Positions 49,602 to 60,069 of a DNA stretch of 64,000 nucleotides are shown here, in pieces (the first letter of the stretch is position 1; each line of letters opens with the position of its first letter). This stretch comes from Moniliophthora roreri (taxonomy: Eukaryota; Basidiomycota; Agaricomycetes; Agaricales; Marasmiaceae). The DNA is taken from contig LATX02000250.1 in the NCBI GenBank assembly GCA_001466705.2, positions 1-64,000 on the forward strand. The letters are read 5' to 3'. Both the position numbers and the translations under genes were made by a program. The notes beneath the pieces are model-generated. The model did not search any database, had not been told where the DNA came from, and was given only the letters and a program-made list of their open reading frames with translations.

Positions 49602-51865
49602 ATGAACCTTTTTGGCTTCCTCTTTTTAGGCCTCCTACAACTTGCAGCGGCATGGAACACTTTCGTGGTTCCACATACTCCTGGTCAGGATGACACCCCA
49701 GCGCTGGTCGCCGGGCTTGCAAACCGGACCTCAGATGTGACAATCTTGTTCGAGAAGGGGATCACATACAACATCTTAACTCCAGTCAGATTCCCAACAT
49801 TCCAAAACGTGGAAGTAAGGATCGAAGGAAACATTACACTGCCAGACAACATTGCTACCGTACAAGGCACGTTCCAACGCCCACTAGCACCTCGATCTGA
49901 AATTAATGCGTTATGCCAGCTATTGTCAGCTCTTCGGTTTGTAAAGCGCGTTTTCTCGACACTGCAGGCTTGCTGACATTCCCCGTCATGAACCATAGGA
50001 CTTCCCTGGACATTGGTGCAATGGGATCTTTTTCAAATTAAGGATTATCACTTACATCAAGCCGCTCAGGTTTTCCTTCAGTGGTGGAACAAACGTTACA
50101 CTCCGAGGCTCAACGGATTGTAACTGGGGCTGGGTTGACGCCCATGGACAAGCCGTAAGTCTCTCAATCTGTTCGGTTAGGTTCTTAGCTGATATCGCCG
50201 CCAGTGGTGGGATGCTAAAGAACTGAACAATCGCCCCCACGGATGGATCTTCGGTAAGATCAATGGTGGAGCTATCAGAGATATGAAGTTGTGGAAGGTG
50301 TGTCTCCAGCGAGTCATATGGAAGCAACCACTGACTCGTCGATAGCCTATTGCACAAAGCTTCTCGATGAAAGGTTCTAGTAATATACATGTGTTCAATA
50401 ATAGGATTTTTGCGCTGTCCAATTCCAAGGTTACTTCCCTTTCTACTCCGAGTTCTTGGGGACGAGCTAATGAGCATTCGGTGGTACCGGCGCTGCCTGC
50501 AGTCGTTTCCACTCAACACGTGCGTCCTCCTTTCCCTCCTGTGTGCTTCCTCAAAAGGCTGACTCTTTCTCTCAGTGATGGTACGAAATTGATCTTACTT
50601 GGTGCTCACAACGCAGACGAAAACTTGACCTTCTTTTGGGCGCATAGGGTTTGCTGCTGGAGGTGCCTCTAACATACTCTTCGAGAAGAATCACATCGAA
50701 AACGGAGATGACTGTATTACAATTGGCAACAAGGCTAAGAATATTACTTTCAAGTGCGTCTTCATTCCGTTTGGGGTGTCCAAAGTTGGCTTATAATCGC
50801 TTCAGGGACTGCCATTGTGGACTTGGCCACGGGGCATCGGTCGGTTCATTGGGTCGGGACGGAGAAGTTACGGATGTTCAGGATATCTTGTGAGCCTTCT
50901 CTCGTATTTCCGTGTCGATTAAGGCGACTCACACCCTGTGGCAGATTTGATAACCTCACTATGGTGTGTAATACTCGCAAAGTCGATACATCCCTCTCAT
51001 ATCCAGGTATAGGTCAACTCGTTGTACGGTGCTCGGTTCAAGAGCTGGGCCGGAGGCAAGGGATTAGCGAGAAAGTGAGCTTCTGGCTCAATCTATGTCT
51101 GGTTCCGAGGACTGACAAGAATGGGTAGTATTACCTGGAGAAATATTGTCATTCAGGACGTTGCTTTTCCTGTAGGTGTTTTCCGATATGATCACAGGCT
51201 CTGGACACTGAAACGAGGTCGCGCAGATCTATGTCACGCAAAAGTCAGTTCTGTCCATCTGGGTTTAATACGGCTCACTTCACTGATATCCAAAGCTACT
51301 GGGATCAAGAGGTGCGTATGTTTTGCACGTATCCAGTTCCACGGAATCTAACACTGTCATTCGTCCTCAGAAAGGCCCAAAGACCAACGCCCCATCGGGC
51401 AGTCACACCATGATCCAGGATTTCCTGTTCGAGAACTTTTCTGGGGATCTTAGAGAGTATGTATTGTCCTGCAGATGTTCCGTTGTCCCTCGTTGAACAC
51501 GTATGACAGTGTACCCTATGTCGAAGGATCATGTATATCGGACCCTTGCTGGTACAACGTATCTGGTGCTACGGGGAAAGAAGTAGCGATATTTGACTTA
51601 TATCGCGGCTCTGGTACGTAAAGTCTTTTTTTCCTTTCGCTGCTAGAACCAGGCCTCTGATGGGATTGAAACAGCGAAGAATATACGATTGGAGGACATA
51701 AAGGTGGTGACACAGACGGGTGCGAAGGTGATGGTGATGTGTAACCCTGACAATGCGAGTTGAACATTTTCTGTCATGAGAGTATACATACTGACGAACA
51801 GATGGATATAGATCGAAGGAGATGTTGGGTTCAAGTGCTGGAATGGGGAGTTTATACCGAACTAA
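49602..51865 (+). CDS. Secreted GH28 pectinase, copy 2
   Basis: Paralogue of copy 1 with the same 19 exons, most of identical length: 49602-49866, 49920-49936, 49999-50015, 50070-50154, 50205-50297, 50346-50429, 50503-50519, 50576-50580, 50648-50753, 50806-50889, 50945-50963, 51013-51074, 51129-51171, 51227-51243, 51296-51311, 51371-51456, 51510-51613, 51675-51754, 51812-51865; 417 residues. Signal peptide MNLFGFLFLGLLQLAAA, then WNTFVVPHTPGQDD. Catalytic motifs: FPLNTDGFAAGG, NGDDCITIGNK, GLGHGASVGSLGRDG and YGARFKSW. Two introns start with GC (after exon 1, CAAG|GCACGT, and after exon 18, AAT|GCGAGT) where copy 1 has GT. If the second is not spliced, translation stops a few codons later and the last 17 residues are lost. 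Function as for copy 1. Confidence 0.85.
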
Positions 51866-54800
51866 GAGAGGAGGAGATGTAAAGGTTGAATCGTTGGAAA
51901 TGTATCCTGTGGATACCGCTCCTTAGTAGTATTAGAGTGAAGAATGCGTAGCTTTCGCGGCAATGAACACGCTAGTCGTGCTTGACTTTTTTTTTTTTGG
52001 CTTATTGACCTGCGGTTGACCTGAGTAACGGCGTGACCAACGATGTGCACGTTCCTTGCCCCTCGACCACCACTGTCGTCACCTCTGACTCAATCTTGCT
52101 CAATCTCGAAAACATCCACCGTTTTCATGTTGCGTCCAGCTCTATAGCCTCGGCATGCCCAAGATACTCTTCTATGACTCTGTCGCCATCACCACTAAAT
52201 TTTATAAAGAAAAACCGATTTTTTTTGACTCGGGTTTTAGCTGGGAATTTCGAATACGGTACGCCTTCTAGTCGTTCGACTCTTTCTTCCCTATCTGAAG
52301 GTTGAGGTTGTTGTACCTTGAAGGAATTCTTCGCCTTGCTGGCGTAAGCACCGTCAACCTCTGAGCCTGCCTTAGATCCCTGAATCGGAACAATCCTTTC
52401 AACGCCAAAATTTTGAATGCGTAGTCAGAGCAGCTGATAATGGAGGGGGTTGAAAGGATGGATAATTTAAAAACGCATGGCTCGACGATTAGAGCGTACC
52501 AGGAGACTTATGGTCTGTTATTGGCTTTTTTGGTAATAGCGAGTTGGGATCGGGTGAGAGAGCAGCAAAGGTGTGTTATCCTTTCCTTATGACTTCCGAC
52601 ATCTCCAATTCTTTGTCGTAGGGAGCGAGAGCGCACGTTCTAGGCATGTTAGAGGGCAAACAATCGTACGGTGTAAGAAAAGGATAGCAAGATCATCTCT
52701 CTTAGGCGTCAGCTTGAGATGGAGAGACGAGAACAGTAATAGATTCATAGCCGAAAGGCTGCACGATTTCGGACATCCGCGAGCAGTGGCAGATTTAGTC
52801 AACCATATAGCCCCACATGGCTCAACACATGTATGTCTTCTCGTTTCACTTTTCCATCTTGAGCTAACCTAGTCTCCCTTAGACTTGGACTCGCACTATG
52901 ATATACCGCTCGAGCATCTTTTTCATCTCGAAAAGTGCACCTAGAATGGCTTTAACTCCTGTCTTCCATTCGGGTCACGTAGTTTCTGTTGCCGCACTCA
53001 TTGAACTACGTCTGTAAACTCGAAGCTTCTCGCATCCCATGAAACCAACACGTTATTACGTATGTCTCATCACCTCTTCTGCGTATTGTTCTCTGACAAT
53101 TGATAACTGCAGCTTTAGAGGTCACGCCGCTGCACGCTATACCCAATTGGGCCGGCTTGCTGTCACTCACGACTTTGCGTTTGGGTGTCATCTGTCCGGA
53201 CCTCGAAGCCGTTCAGAAGAGGATAGATATGACTTCAACACAGTCAGAGGTGCGTTATATTACACTCTGACATGTTCTTTCTCACCTGTTTCTCACAGGA
53301 ATAGTGGTAGCCAATCAACTGTGCGAATTTCCGAAAGTCACGGTTCTTGACAATGGTCGTCGCAGAGCAGGGCCGTCTTAAACATATCTCTTCTATTGAC
53401 GTCTTTGGTTAGCTACGACGGGATTATTGACATCGAAGTGCCCTTGAAATGGTCGGCTGACTCCATACAATTGGAACTGCGCGTACGTTTGATGTTGGCT
53501 GTTCGCCATTCTGCTGACGTATCTGGATTCCTTAGAAGGACCCCTCAATGGCGGAATCGTGAATTTTTACAAGGACATGTTCTCAATAGTGGCAGCGGGA
53601 GCACCAGTGCGTTTCCTCCAGTTTACGTTATAGATATAAACTTATCAAGACATACTCTTTCTATGCTGCACTATAGGGTCTGATTGTCTGGCCGATGTCA
53701 GCGGTGTTTCCCTGGCTGATCGTGGAACAGTTCTCGACCGTACAACTTTAGGGTATGTAATTCATGAGATCTCTTATTGAACGCAGTTCTTGATCAGTTT
53801 ATCGCAGAATGAACGAGTTACATCGCCTGCTGTGCGTTCGGTTCGGTTTCCTCAACTGTTTCTGCATTATGAGTTCCCGATACGACACGTCCAACCAATA
53901 CAACCCTGTTGTACACGAATGTCCCGATGTCCGTCTCCCTGGGTTCCTTTCCACTTTAGAAGGCAGAGTCATCGCAGCTGCCCACAAACTTTCGGAAGAG
54001 TTCCCTTTCAACCGCGATTACAATATTAGCGATCAGGCCGGCGTAGTTAATCCCCGTCTCCATTTTAATCACGATGCGTGCTAACGTTTTGTGTAGGCTA
54101 GGATATGACCACGGGATACAATGGTTTACGAGGCGACGCTGCAACGTTCTATCCAGCTCCCCCGGTATGCGGGAAGATCAAATTTGCATACGCTAGCCAT
54201 ACGTTTGCTGCCAAAGAGAAAGGAAGGAATATTTGCTCCTACCAAGAGAAGCGAGGAATTCACTTTTCATCCAACGACTTCCGATGGTACGTAATGCTCG
54301 CTTGCTTTTCGTAGTATCCCTAGTAACGAATACGGATCTAGCTCGGGCGCGGTTCATAGTTTAGAGGAAAACCATTCTCTATTCAGGTCCTGTCTGTGGA
54401 CCCCTGGTCCTGCTTAACTCTGATCTCGGTATCGTATACCAAGTGATGCATCCTCTTCGAGACGTGTACTGGTCCTGCCGCTGGTCCCAATTCAGTATAT
54501 CCCGAGCTTTTACGGTAGGCGCCCGCTCCTTCGTGTTCTAGATCGGTGGAAGTTTAACTCGGGAAGCTTCATTGATTTGCTTTCACCCGGATCTTGTGAG
54601 TTTACCTCTCGGAAGGTTTTCCGGTGCCCTGATCTCATCGGTTCCATAGATGGCCCTGTAACGTCGGATTCGACGCCAACCATCGATTCAAACTTCCTGT
54701 CGACAGAACTTGACATATTTGTACCCTACAGTCTCCCTTCAACGCTAATAGCAAGGGAGATTTTGACGAGATGATTTCGAGAGACCGTTGTTTGTCTCAT

Positions 54801-55179
54801 CCTGTTAGGACAGCAATGATTACTATAGAGACTGTTGCACGAGAAGTGATGGATTCCGGAATTGGGTGTTGAACATTGAAAGACTGAAAGTGATACTTCA
54901 GTCATTTTCATTGGCACTCTCTGGCGACGTGTCGTAGCCTTGCAATAATTCAAGGCATTATTTAGATAATATCTGATCGTATCATACAAGGACTAACCTT
55001 GACGTCAGTCACGCATGGAACTCGTGTATTGTAATCACCCATGGAAACGATATGTAATTCGAGTTTACACCGAATCTTCTCGAACACTACCATGGCGTCA
55101 CTTCTTTGCTCACCTTCCAGCTATCTGCATTCATGGTAAAACGCCTTTCTTTCATTCTCTCTTGACTCTTTACCACATC
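51866..55179. other. Decayed coding remnants, no intact gene
   Basis: Between about 52870 and 54100 there are exon-like blocks bounded by plausible GT and AG signals (for example 53111-53230, 53277-53350, 53585-53640, 53690-53755), with protein-like stretches such as HAIPNWAGLLSLTTLRLGV and VNFYKDMFSIVAAGAP. Stops interrupt any joined frame, and no family was recognised. I read it as a decayed multi-exon gene on the plus strand. 51866-52300 and 54300-55000 show nothing I can support. Confidence 0.4.
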
Positions 55180-55911
55180 ATGCTCAACCTCAACCTCTTT
55201 AGATTGGCTGCAAAGCGCGTTCCGGTTTATAGAGGAACGATTTTAGCATGCAGTGCCCCTGCGACTTGTCGGAGGCCGTTCTCTTCTTCATTCCGCATTC
55301 TGGCCCCTGAAGACGTGAAGAATGCAAGCAAGGGTAACGAAGAGCCAAAGCCCCAGAAACAGGACTCGGAGTCAAAGCAGGAATCTAGTAACCTGTGGTA
55401 CAAAGAGCCCAAGATGCCAATTTGCGGTGCACTTTTCGGTTCGTCGGCTATTCTTCATGCTTTTGAGCCATTAACTGACACAACTGCAGCCTTCATAGCC
55501 GTCAGTACAATCTACCTCTCGCTCTCCGCCATTCTAGAAGCCCAAATCCTCTACGATGCCGTCCAACTTGAAGTTATCAACCTTGTTCTCCAATCTGTCA
55601 TTCAGGTGCAGAAAGTAGATTACGACGAGTACCCTTTCATTCACTGGGACGATTACAACTCCATCGCAAACTACTTTATGCACATGTGTGTGCCTTGCTC
55701 GGAGGCTGTTCGGAAGGCGGTACTGGAGGTTATGGATGAAGAGAAGAAGGGTAGGTTGGGAGACACGATGGCGAGAGCTGCGCAGGATGTTCATCGGTTG
55801 TTGCAGAAGAGCAGGGAGTCTCCGGGACAGGTTGCGCAGGAGGTTGGTGGTGTCTTGAAAATAGCGTTGGAGACGATTGGGAAAGAGCTAGGGTTGGATC
55901 CGAAGAGCTAG
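55180..55911 (+). CDS. Mitochondrial-type membrane protein, paralogue 2
   Basis: The frame starting MLNLNLFRLAAKRVPVYRGT gives 243 residues unspliced. The first 50 residues are Arg/Ser-rich and nearly free of acidic residues (CRRPFSSSFRI), a mitochondrial targeting leader. A hydrophobic segment AFIAVSTIYLSLSAILEAQI follows, then VQKVDYDEY, TMARAAQDVHRLLQKSRESP and AQEVGGVLKIALETIGKEL, matching the gene at 36886 (AAQDVHELLKDTKERP, AQEVSRILRDA). A 54-base interval just before the membrane segment starts GTTCGT and ends CTGCAG and could be an in-frame intron at the place where the paralogue has one; removal would shorten the protein by 18 residues. The stop lies inside the first units of a 20-bp tandem array. 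An upstream in-frame extension to 55015 is not favoured. Confidence 0.7.
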   Translation: MLNLNLFRLAAKRVPVYRGTILACSAPATCRRPFSSSFRILAPEDVKNASKGNEEPKPQKQDSESKQESSNLWYKEPKMPICGALFGSSAILHAFEPLTDTTAAFIAVSTIYLSLSAILEAQILYDAVQLEVINLVLQSVIQVQKVDYDEYPFIHWDDYNSIANYFMHMCVPCSEAVRKAVLEVMDEEKKGRLGDTMARAAQDVHRLLQKSRESPGQVAQEVGGVLKIALETIGKELGLDPKS

Positions 55912-56029
55912 GGTTGGATCCGAAGAGCTAGGGTTGGATCCGAAGAGCTAGGGTTGGATCCGAAGAGCTAGGGTTGGATCCGAAGAGCTAGGGTTGGATC
56001 CGAAGAGCTAGGGTTGGATCCGAAGAGCT
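55885..56029. repeat. 20-bp tandem array, about seven units
   Basis: The unit GGGTTGGATCCGAAGAGCTA is repeated seven times without visible change, the last unit ending in CTT instead of CTA. It starts within the last codons of the 55180 gene, whose TAG stop is formed by the first AGCTAG. Units beyond the first lie in the 3' untranslated region. Each unit contains a BamHI-type GGATCC site. Perfect repeats imply recent expansion, so copy number is likely to vary between strains. Confidence 0.9.
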
Positions 56030-56277
56030 TGGTGAGCAAGGAAAACTTGCATCATGCGGGTACGAGTACAAGCGGGGAAAAGACGTTGAAATGAGGTGTA
56101 CACATGTATCTCTTTTAACGCTTTTTGTGTCGACGGATCAATTCTATTATGTTGCGGTGATACTTTTCATGCGTGTGACAGGTCAAGCACATGGTGTTGT
56201 GCTATATTCTCGGCATGGATGGCTTGGTCAAGGATGTGAATTGTTAGCGATTGAGGACTTCTTTGCTTGCACCATGC

Positions 56278-56455
56278 ATCAGCAAAAACTGGAAAGTGTT
56301 ATAACCTAGCTCCAGGGGGATTATATCCAGGGGGATTATAACCTGGTTGTGGCCTAGTTTGTGAGGGTTATGACTGGTTTTAAGGGTTATAATACCCTGC
56401 AGGTGGATTATAAACCCCGGGGAACTCATTATAGCACTACACGGCTTTTGCTGAT
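56278..56455. mobile_element. MITE-like element, copy 1
   Basis: A 178-bp segment starts ATCAGCAAAAACTGGAAAGT and ends with the complement of that terminus (GGCTTTTGCTGAT). Inside are several TTATAACC/GGTTATAA words and a CCCCGGGGAACTCATTATAG block. It has no coding capacity. The ends match copy 2 at 56581. The first copy has an extra GGGGGATTATATCCAG-type internal duplication compared with copy 2. I could not define a target-site duplication with confidence. Confidence 0.65.
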
Positions 56456-56580
56456 ATGATCGCAACTTATCCCTCCGGTCGACTGTAGGTCAACTTGCGC
56501 CTTTCTCCGTGCGGCGACGGCTTGCCAGACTTCAAACTGCAGTACTCCATATTGATTATATAGCATAATATACACATAAC

Positions 56581-56742
56581 ATCAGCAAAAACCGGAAAGT
56601 GTTATAACCTAGCTCCGGGGGATTATAACCTGGTTTTGGTCTGGTTGGTGGGGGTTATGACTGGTTTTAAGGGTTATAGTACCCTGCAGGTCGATTATAA
56701 GCCCCGGGGAACTCATTATAGCACTACACGGTTTTTGCTGAT
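56581..56742. mobile_element. MITE-like element, copy 2
   Basis: This 162-bp copy has perfect 14-bp terminal inverted repeats, ATCAGCAAAAACCG and its complement CGGTTTTTGCTGAT. Internal sequence matches copy 1 throughout (GTTATAACCTAGCTCC, GGTTATGACTGGTTTTAAGG, CCCCGGGGAACTCATTATAG) and is in the same orientation. No open frame. It lies just past the 3' end of the minus-strand MLKL-like gene. Confidence 0.7.
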
Positions 56743-56806
56743 GAACAAATAACATAAACCATAAGTATTAGTATCATAAATACCAAGACGTCGACCTCTC
56801 TTTCAT

Positions 56807-57836
56807 TCAATGATACAACGACGACATTGTTCGCCGTCCTCTACCTCGTGTCGTCTGTATAAACTCGCTTCCAGAGCGATTAAAAACATCCGTGCCTTCT
56901 CCATATCGATGAACATTGTGCTGATCCCTCGCAACGTTATTAAATGACGTGTTTCCTGAAATACTTCCGCTAAAATTGGGTCCAAACATTGAATTGGTTG
57001 TCGGTGTCTGATAGCTCTGCGACTCCGGTGTAATGGTGACTCCTTGTGGCGTGGTACGCTCCAATTTCTCCCGAATGACAATCAATGACTGCATCTGAGT
57101 TATTGTCCATGCGTTAGAAGCCCTTGGCAGCGAATGGTATAAAAACCCAACGATCAACGTACCGTGAAGGCACTCATCGCCTCATCCAACTTTCTCCTAA
57201 AATCCTCAATCTGCGCCGCATCCGATTTATGTTTGATAAATCGAATGAACCAGTTGATATCCTTCTGGCCGCGGGCAAAGTGCTCAATTTGAAGAAAGGT
57301 GCTATGAGAGGAGGGGTAAAGAGTTGAGATTGAAGGAAATTAGGTGCAAAGTAAGTAACTCTCACCGAAATAATTTCTTCAGATGCCTTTTCATAAGAGG
57401 CGAGATATATTCATTAACCTGGTCACTTGAAGGCTGGAACTCAGAGGGGCGGACTCCTTGACTCTCCCCGACCGTAGCTTTGCACGTTTCGTCAATCTCG
57501 ATCACGAGCTCGCAGGCCCTTTCGGCAAGAGCGATAAAGTTGGCCTTGTTCGAGTGACATTGCTACTTGAAAGTCGACAGTCAGCGACAAGGGATCACCG
57601 TCTTTGAGTAGGGCAACACGAACCTGGACTGCTCCGAGAGTCCCCAAAGCCAGAGATGAAGCGTCCGAGAGATACGGTACACTTGTGAAGCAAGCGATCT
57701 CGTTCAGTGTGATGAGCAGGGTCTGAATTGCGTCGCCTGTGAGTGAGAGAATGCGCTCCGCCCGCCCTTCTGACGCATTCTCAGAGCCTCGCGCTGGTGG
57801 TGAAATTTTGAGTTGTGGGAGTGGCATGTTTCCCAT
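56807..57836 (-). CDS. MLKL-NTD-like helical protein with Asn-rich C-terminal motif
   Basis: Minus-strand exons 57624-57836, 57366-57562, 57163-57301 and 56807-57094 give 278 residues. The pattern fits the helical-bundle domain that fungal proteins share with the N-terminus of MLKL: a first helix region ending SLALGTLGAVQ, a second segment HSNKANFIALAERACELVIE, then MKRHLKKLFR, a helix with FLQIEHFARGQKDINWFIRF, and AQIEDFRRKLDEAMSAFTMQ. The C-terminal 90 residues are polar and contain GNTSFNNVARDQHNVH. In known fungal cell-death proteins a helical membrane-active domain is followed by a short amyloid motif; that role is inference here. Intron 1 has a GTTCGT donor. The paralogue at 59200 lacks this tail. 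No NB-ARC or NACHT domain is attached in the model. Confidence 0.6.
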
Positions 57837-58433
57837 GTGTGTGGCGTACCAAAAAAGGGGATATGGATATGCTTGACAGGCTGAGTTTGGCTATCGCTGA
57901 ACAGTGGGTGATAGGGTTTTGTACCACTGGCTTTTGAGTACTCGACTGGTCTCGCGGAATTTCCTGGCGTTTGAAGGATGTTGCAAAGTAAAATAAATGA
58001 AAGCACCGGTACAAGCTTACACTCTGGTACAAGCTGGCAGTTGAATTTCGATCATATATCGCCTATCTCTACCACCATGAGCTATTAGTGTGTCGAAACT
58101 CGGAGCGAGCGTTGGACATACTATTCGCTGTTCATTTTCCTCCTTGATCGCGTGCCAACAAGCCGCGGACAAAGATGCATCAAGCACTGCTGCGACCTAT
58201 ACATCAACGGCCGTCAATTGCCTAGTTGCCGGAAAAGAAAATCCCATATTCTTGGGGGAAATAGATGCATAAAAGGTAAGGCAAAGAGACTTTGATACCA
58301 GAAAGTACGGGCAGTTTTTCTGACAACTCATTCTGCCCGACGTATTTGATGCCTAATTATCCATGAACCAAGGCGGTGAAACATGAAGACGTGCGACATT
58401 CGACTCGGTTGGGGCACCCCCGGTTGGATGAGA
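57837..58433. other. Duplicated upstream region of the MLKL-like gene
   Basis: Lies 5' of the minus-strand gene. Blocks around 57900-58270 recur at about 60330-60690, for example TACCACTGGCTT, GAGTACTCGACTGGTCTCGC and TATTAGTGTGTCGAAAC. No gene was recognised within; it is part of a segmental duplication. Confidence 0.55.
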
Positions 58434-58814
58434 TTAATTGTGGTTGCTTGTAAGGCTGAAACGTTGAGAGCATTTGGATACATCTCTCCGGGTGATGAGT
58501 GCTAGGGAACCTCGAGGCAGCACTATGTTGATAGAGTCGGACTGGGATAATATCGGATTGGGAATAACGACGATCATCTTAAGCAGCGACAAAGCAGTGC
58601 AAGCATCGAGGTGGGGTGCTAACTGATGATTCGAATACAATCTCTTACCTGTGAGAAATACCGTCAAAGATGCTTGATAAATCGAAAATCGCTGAAACTT
58701 GCAGAGCTGGGACACTAGCGAGATTGAAGCACCGTAATGGTACGAAGCGAAGAGGGATCGGGCGAAATATCCGAAGTTCAAGCTCCTACTAATAATGCCA
58801 AATAGATGATACAA
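58434..58814 (-). CDS. Small conserved frame in the segmental duplication, copy 1
   Basis: A 126-codon minus-strand frame whose C-terminal half (DACTALSLLKMIVVIPNPIL, DSINIVLPRGSLALITRR) is almost identical to the frame at 60801-61142, while the N-terminal half has diverged and contains insertions. Conservation of the open frame across both copies supports a real small protein, but the copies are so similar in non-coding flanks too that chance retention is possible. A possible intron (GTAAGAGATTG...TTAAG) interrupts the middle. No family recognised. Confidence 0.3.
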   Translation of the reverse strand: MYHLFGIISRSLNFGYFARSLFASYHYGASISLVSQLCKFQRFSIYQASLTVFLTGKRLYSNHQLAPHLDACTALSLLKMIVVIPNPILSQSDSINIVLPRGSLALITRRDVSKCSQRFSLTSNHN

Positions 58815-59199
58815 TTCGCCTCATCACTTTATACGCGGTTCCCTACCTGATCTCCATCCACAGAACCTGCTCCCCTTCAACGTCAGTAAGCTTGAGGTTA
58901 GAAGGAGTAGGAGATGGATGGCATGGGCCATAAGTATGGCGCTTGTAGGTACCCATGTAATATCCGATGTACTGTCACTGTAGTCGTTTACTCAAATATA
59001 TAACCTTTTGCATTCACATTCCTGTTCAGAGCGATTTTCTAGCCCACATGGATGGACCACGAGGGTTGAAACTTGAAATGTTGTTCTAATGTCGTCTTTG
59101 TGATCTTTGGGCTGTAAGGACATTCATCATGAAGTCTGTATTCATTACGGTACGTTACAACTATGTTATCATATCTGACTTGGCATATAACGGGGTTGC

Positions 59200-60069
59200 T
59201 CATTGATTCCGAGTGTCATAATGCATTGCCATGGTGCTACGTAAGTTTTGCTGGTTTTTGAAAAAGGACTCTAATTCGCTGAGCGATACTTTGTCCATGA
59301 TCAGATACCCGGCCAGAGGTGCCACGCACTGAGTTATTGTCCATGCGTTAGAAACCCTGGTGGTACAAAACCCAACGGCCAACGTACCATGAAGTCATCC
59401 GTTGTCCGGTCCAACTTTCTCCTAAATTCCTCGATCTGCGTCGCACCCGATTTATGTTTGGTAGTTTGGATGAACTTGAACCATTTGATATCCTTCTTCC
59501 GGCAAGCAAACTGCTCAATTTCGAGGAGAGTGCTATAGGCAAAGAGTTGAGATCGAAGGCAATGGGGGGCAAAGTAAGTAACTCTCACCAAGATATCTTC
59601 TTCAGATGCTCATTCATCAAATCTAGAGCATTATCCGAGTTCATCTCGCTATACAAAGGCCCGGGCTCGCTCTCAATAGATCCAAGATTCTGCTTCTGCC
59701 TGCTGTGCCTGATAATTTCAAAAAGGCTGTAGTGTTCGTCAATGTCGATCACGAGCTTGCAGACCGTTTCGGCGAGAGCGATGAAGTCGGGCTCATTCGA
59801 ATGTCGTTGCTATTTGAAAGGTCAACAGTCAGCGACAAAGAATCTCCTTCTTTAAGTAGGGCGAGACGGACCTGGACTGCTCTGAGAATTCCCAAGGCCA
59901 GAGATGAAGCTTGCGATCGATGTGGTTGGGTGATATTGTTCAGTGTGTCAAGCAGGATCTGAGATGCGTCGCCTGCGGGTGAGAGGATACGCTTCGGCCA
60001 GCGCACTCCCTTGATATCCTCGGAGTCTAGTCGTATACTTTGGAATTGTGGGAGTGTCATGTTTTTCAT
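59200..60069 (-). CDS. MLKL-NTD-like helical protein, paralogue without the Asn-rich tail
   Basis: Exons 59872-60069, 59589-59809, 59388-59532 and 59200-59328 give 230 residues. Intron positions match the 56807 gene. Shared segments: ILSPAGDASQILLDTLNNIT, SLALGILRAVQ, RHSNEPDFIALAETVCKLVI, NEHLKKIS, LLEIEQFACRKKDIKWFKF and TQIEEFRRKLDRTTDDFM. The second exon is longer by eight codons, and the last exon is unrelated to the tail of the sister gene: it is a short segment with DKVSLSELESFFKNQQNL and no D-Q-x-N motif. Either the tail was lost or the 3' part was replaced. Likely soluble; possible decoy or regulator of the sister protein is speculation. Confidence 0.55.

Noticed and set aside
55015..55179. 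N-terminal extension of the 55180 gene
   Set aside because: The extension would bury the mitochondrial-type leader, is not matched by the paralogue and looks like untranslated sequence.
55885..56029. Possible telomere-like or CRISPR array
   Set aside because: TAGGGTT occurs once in each 20-bp unit, but the unit is not a telomeric repeat, and there are no spacers between units, so neither reading holds.
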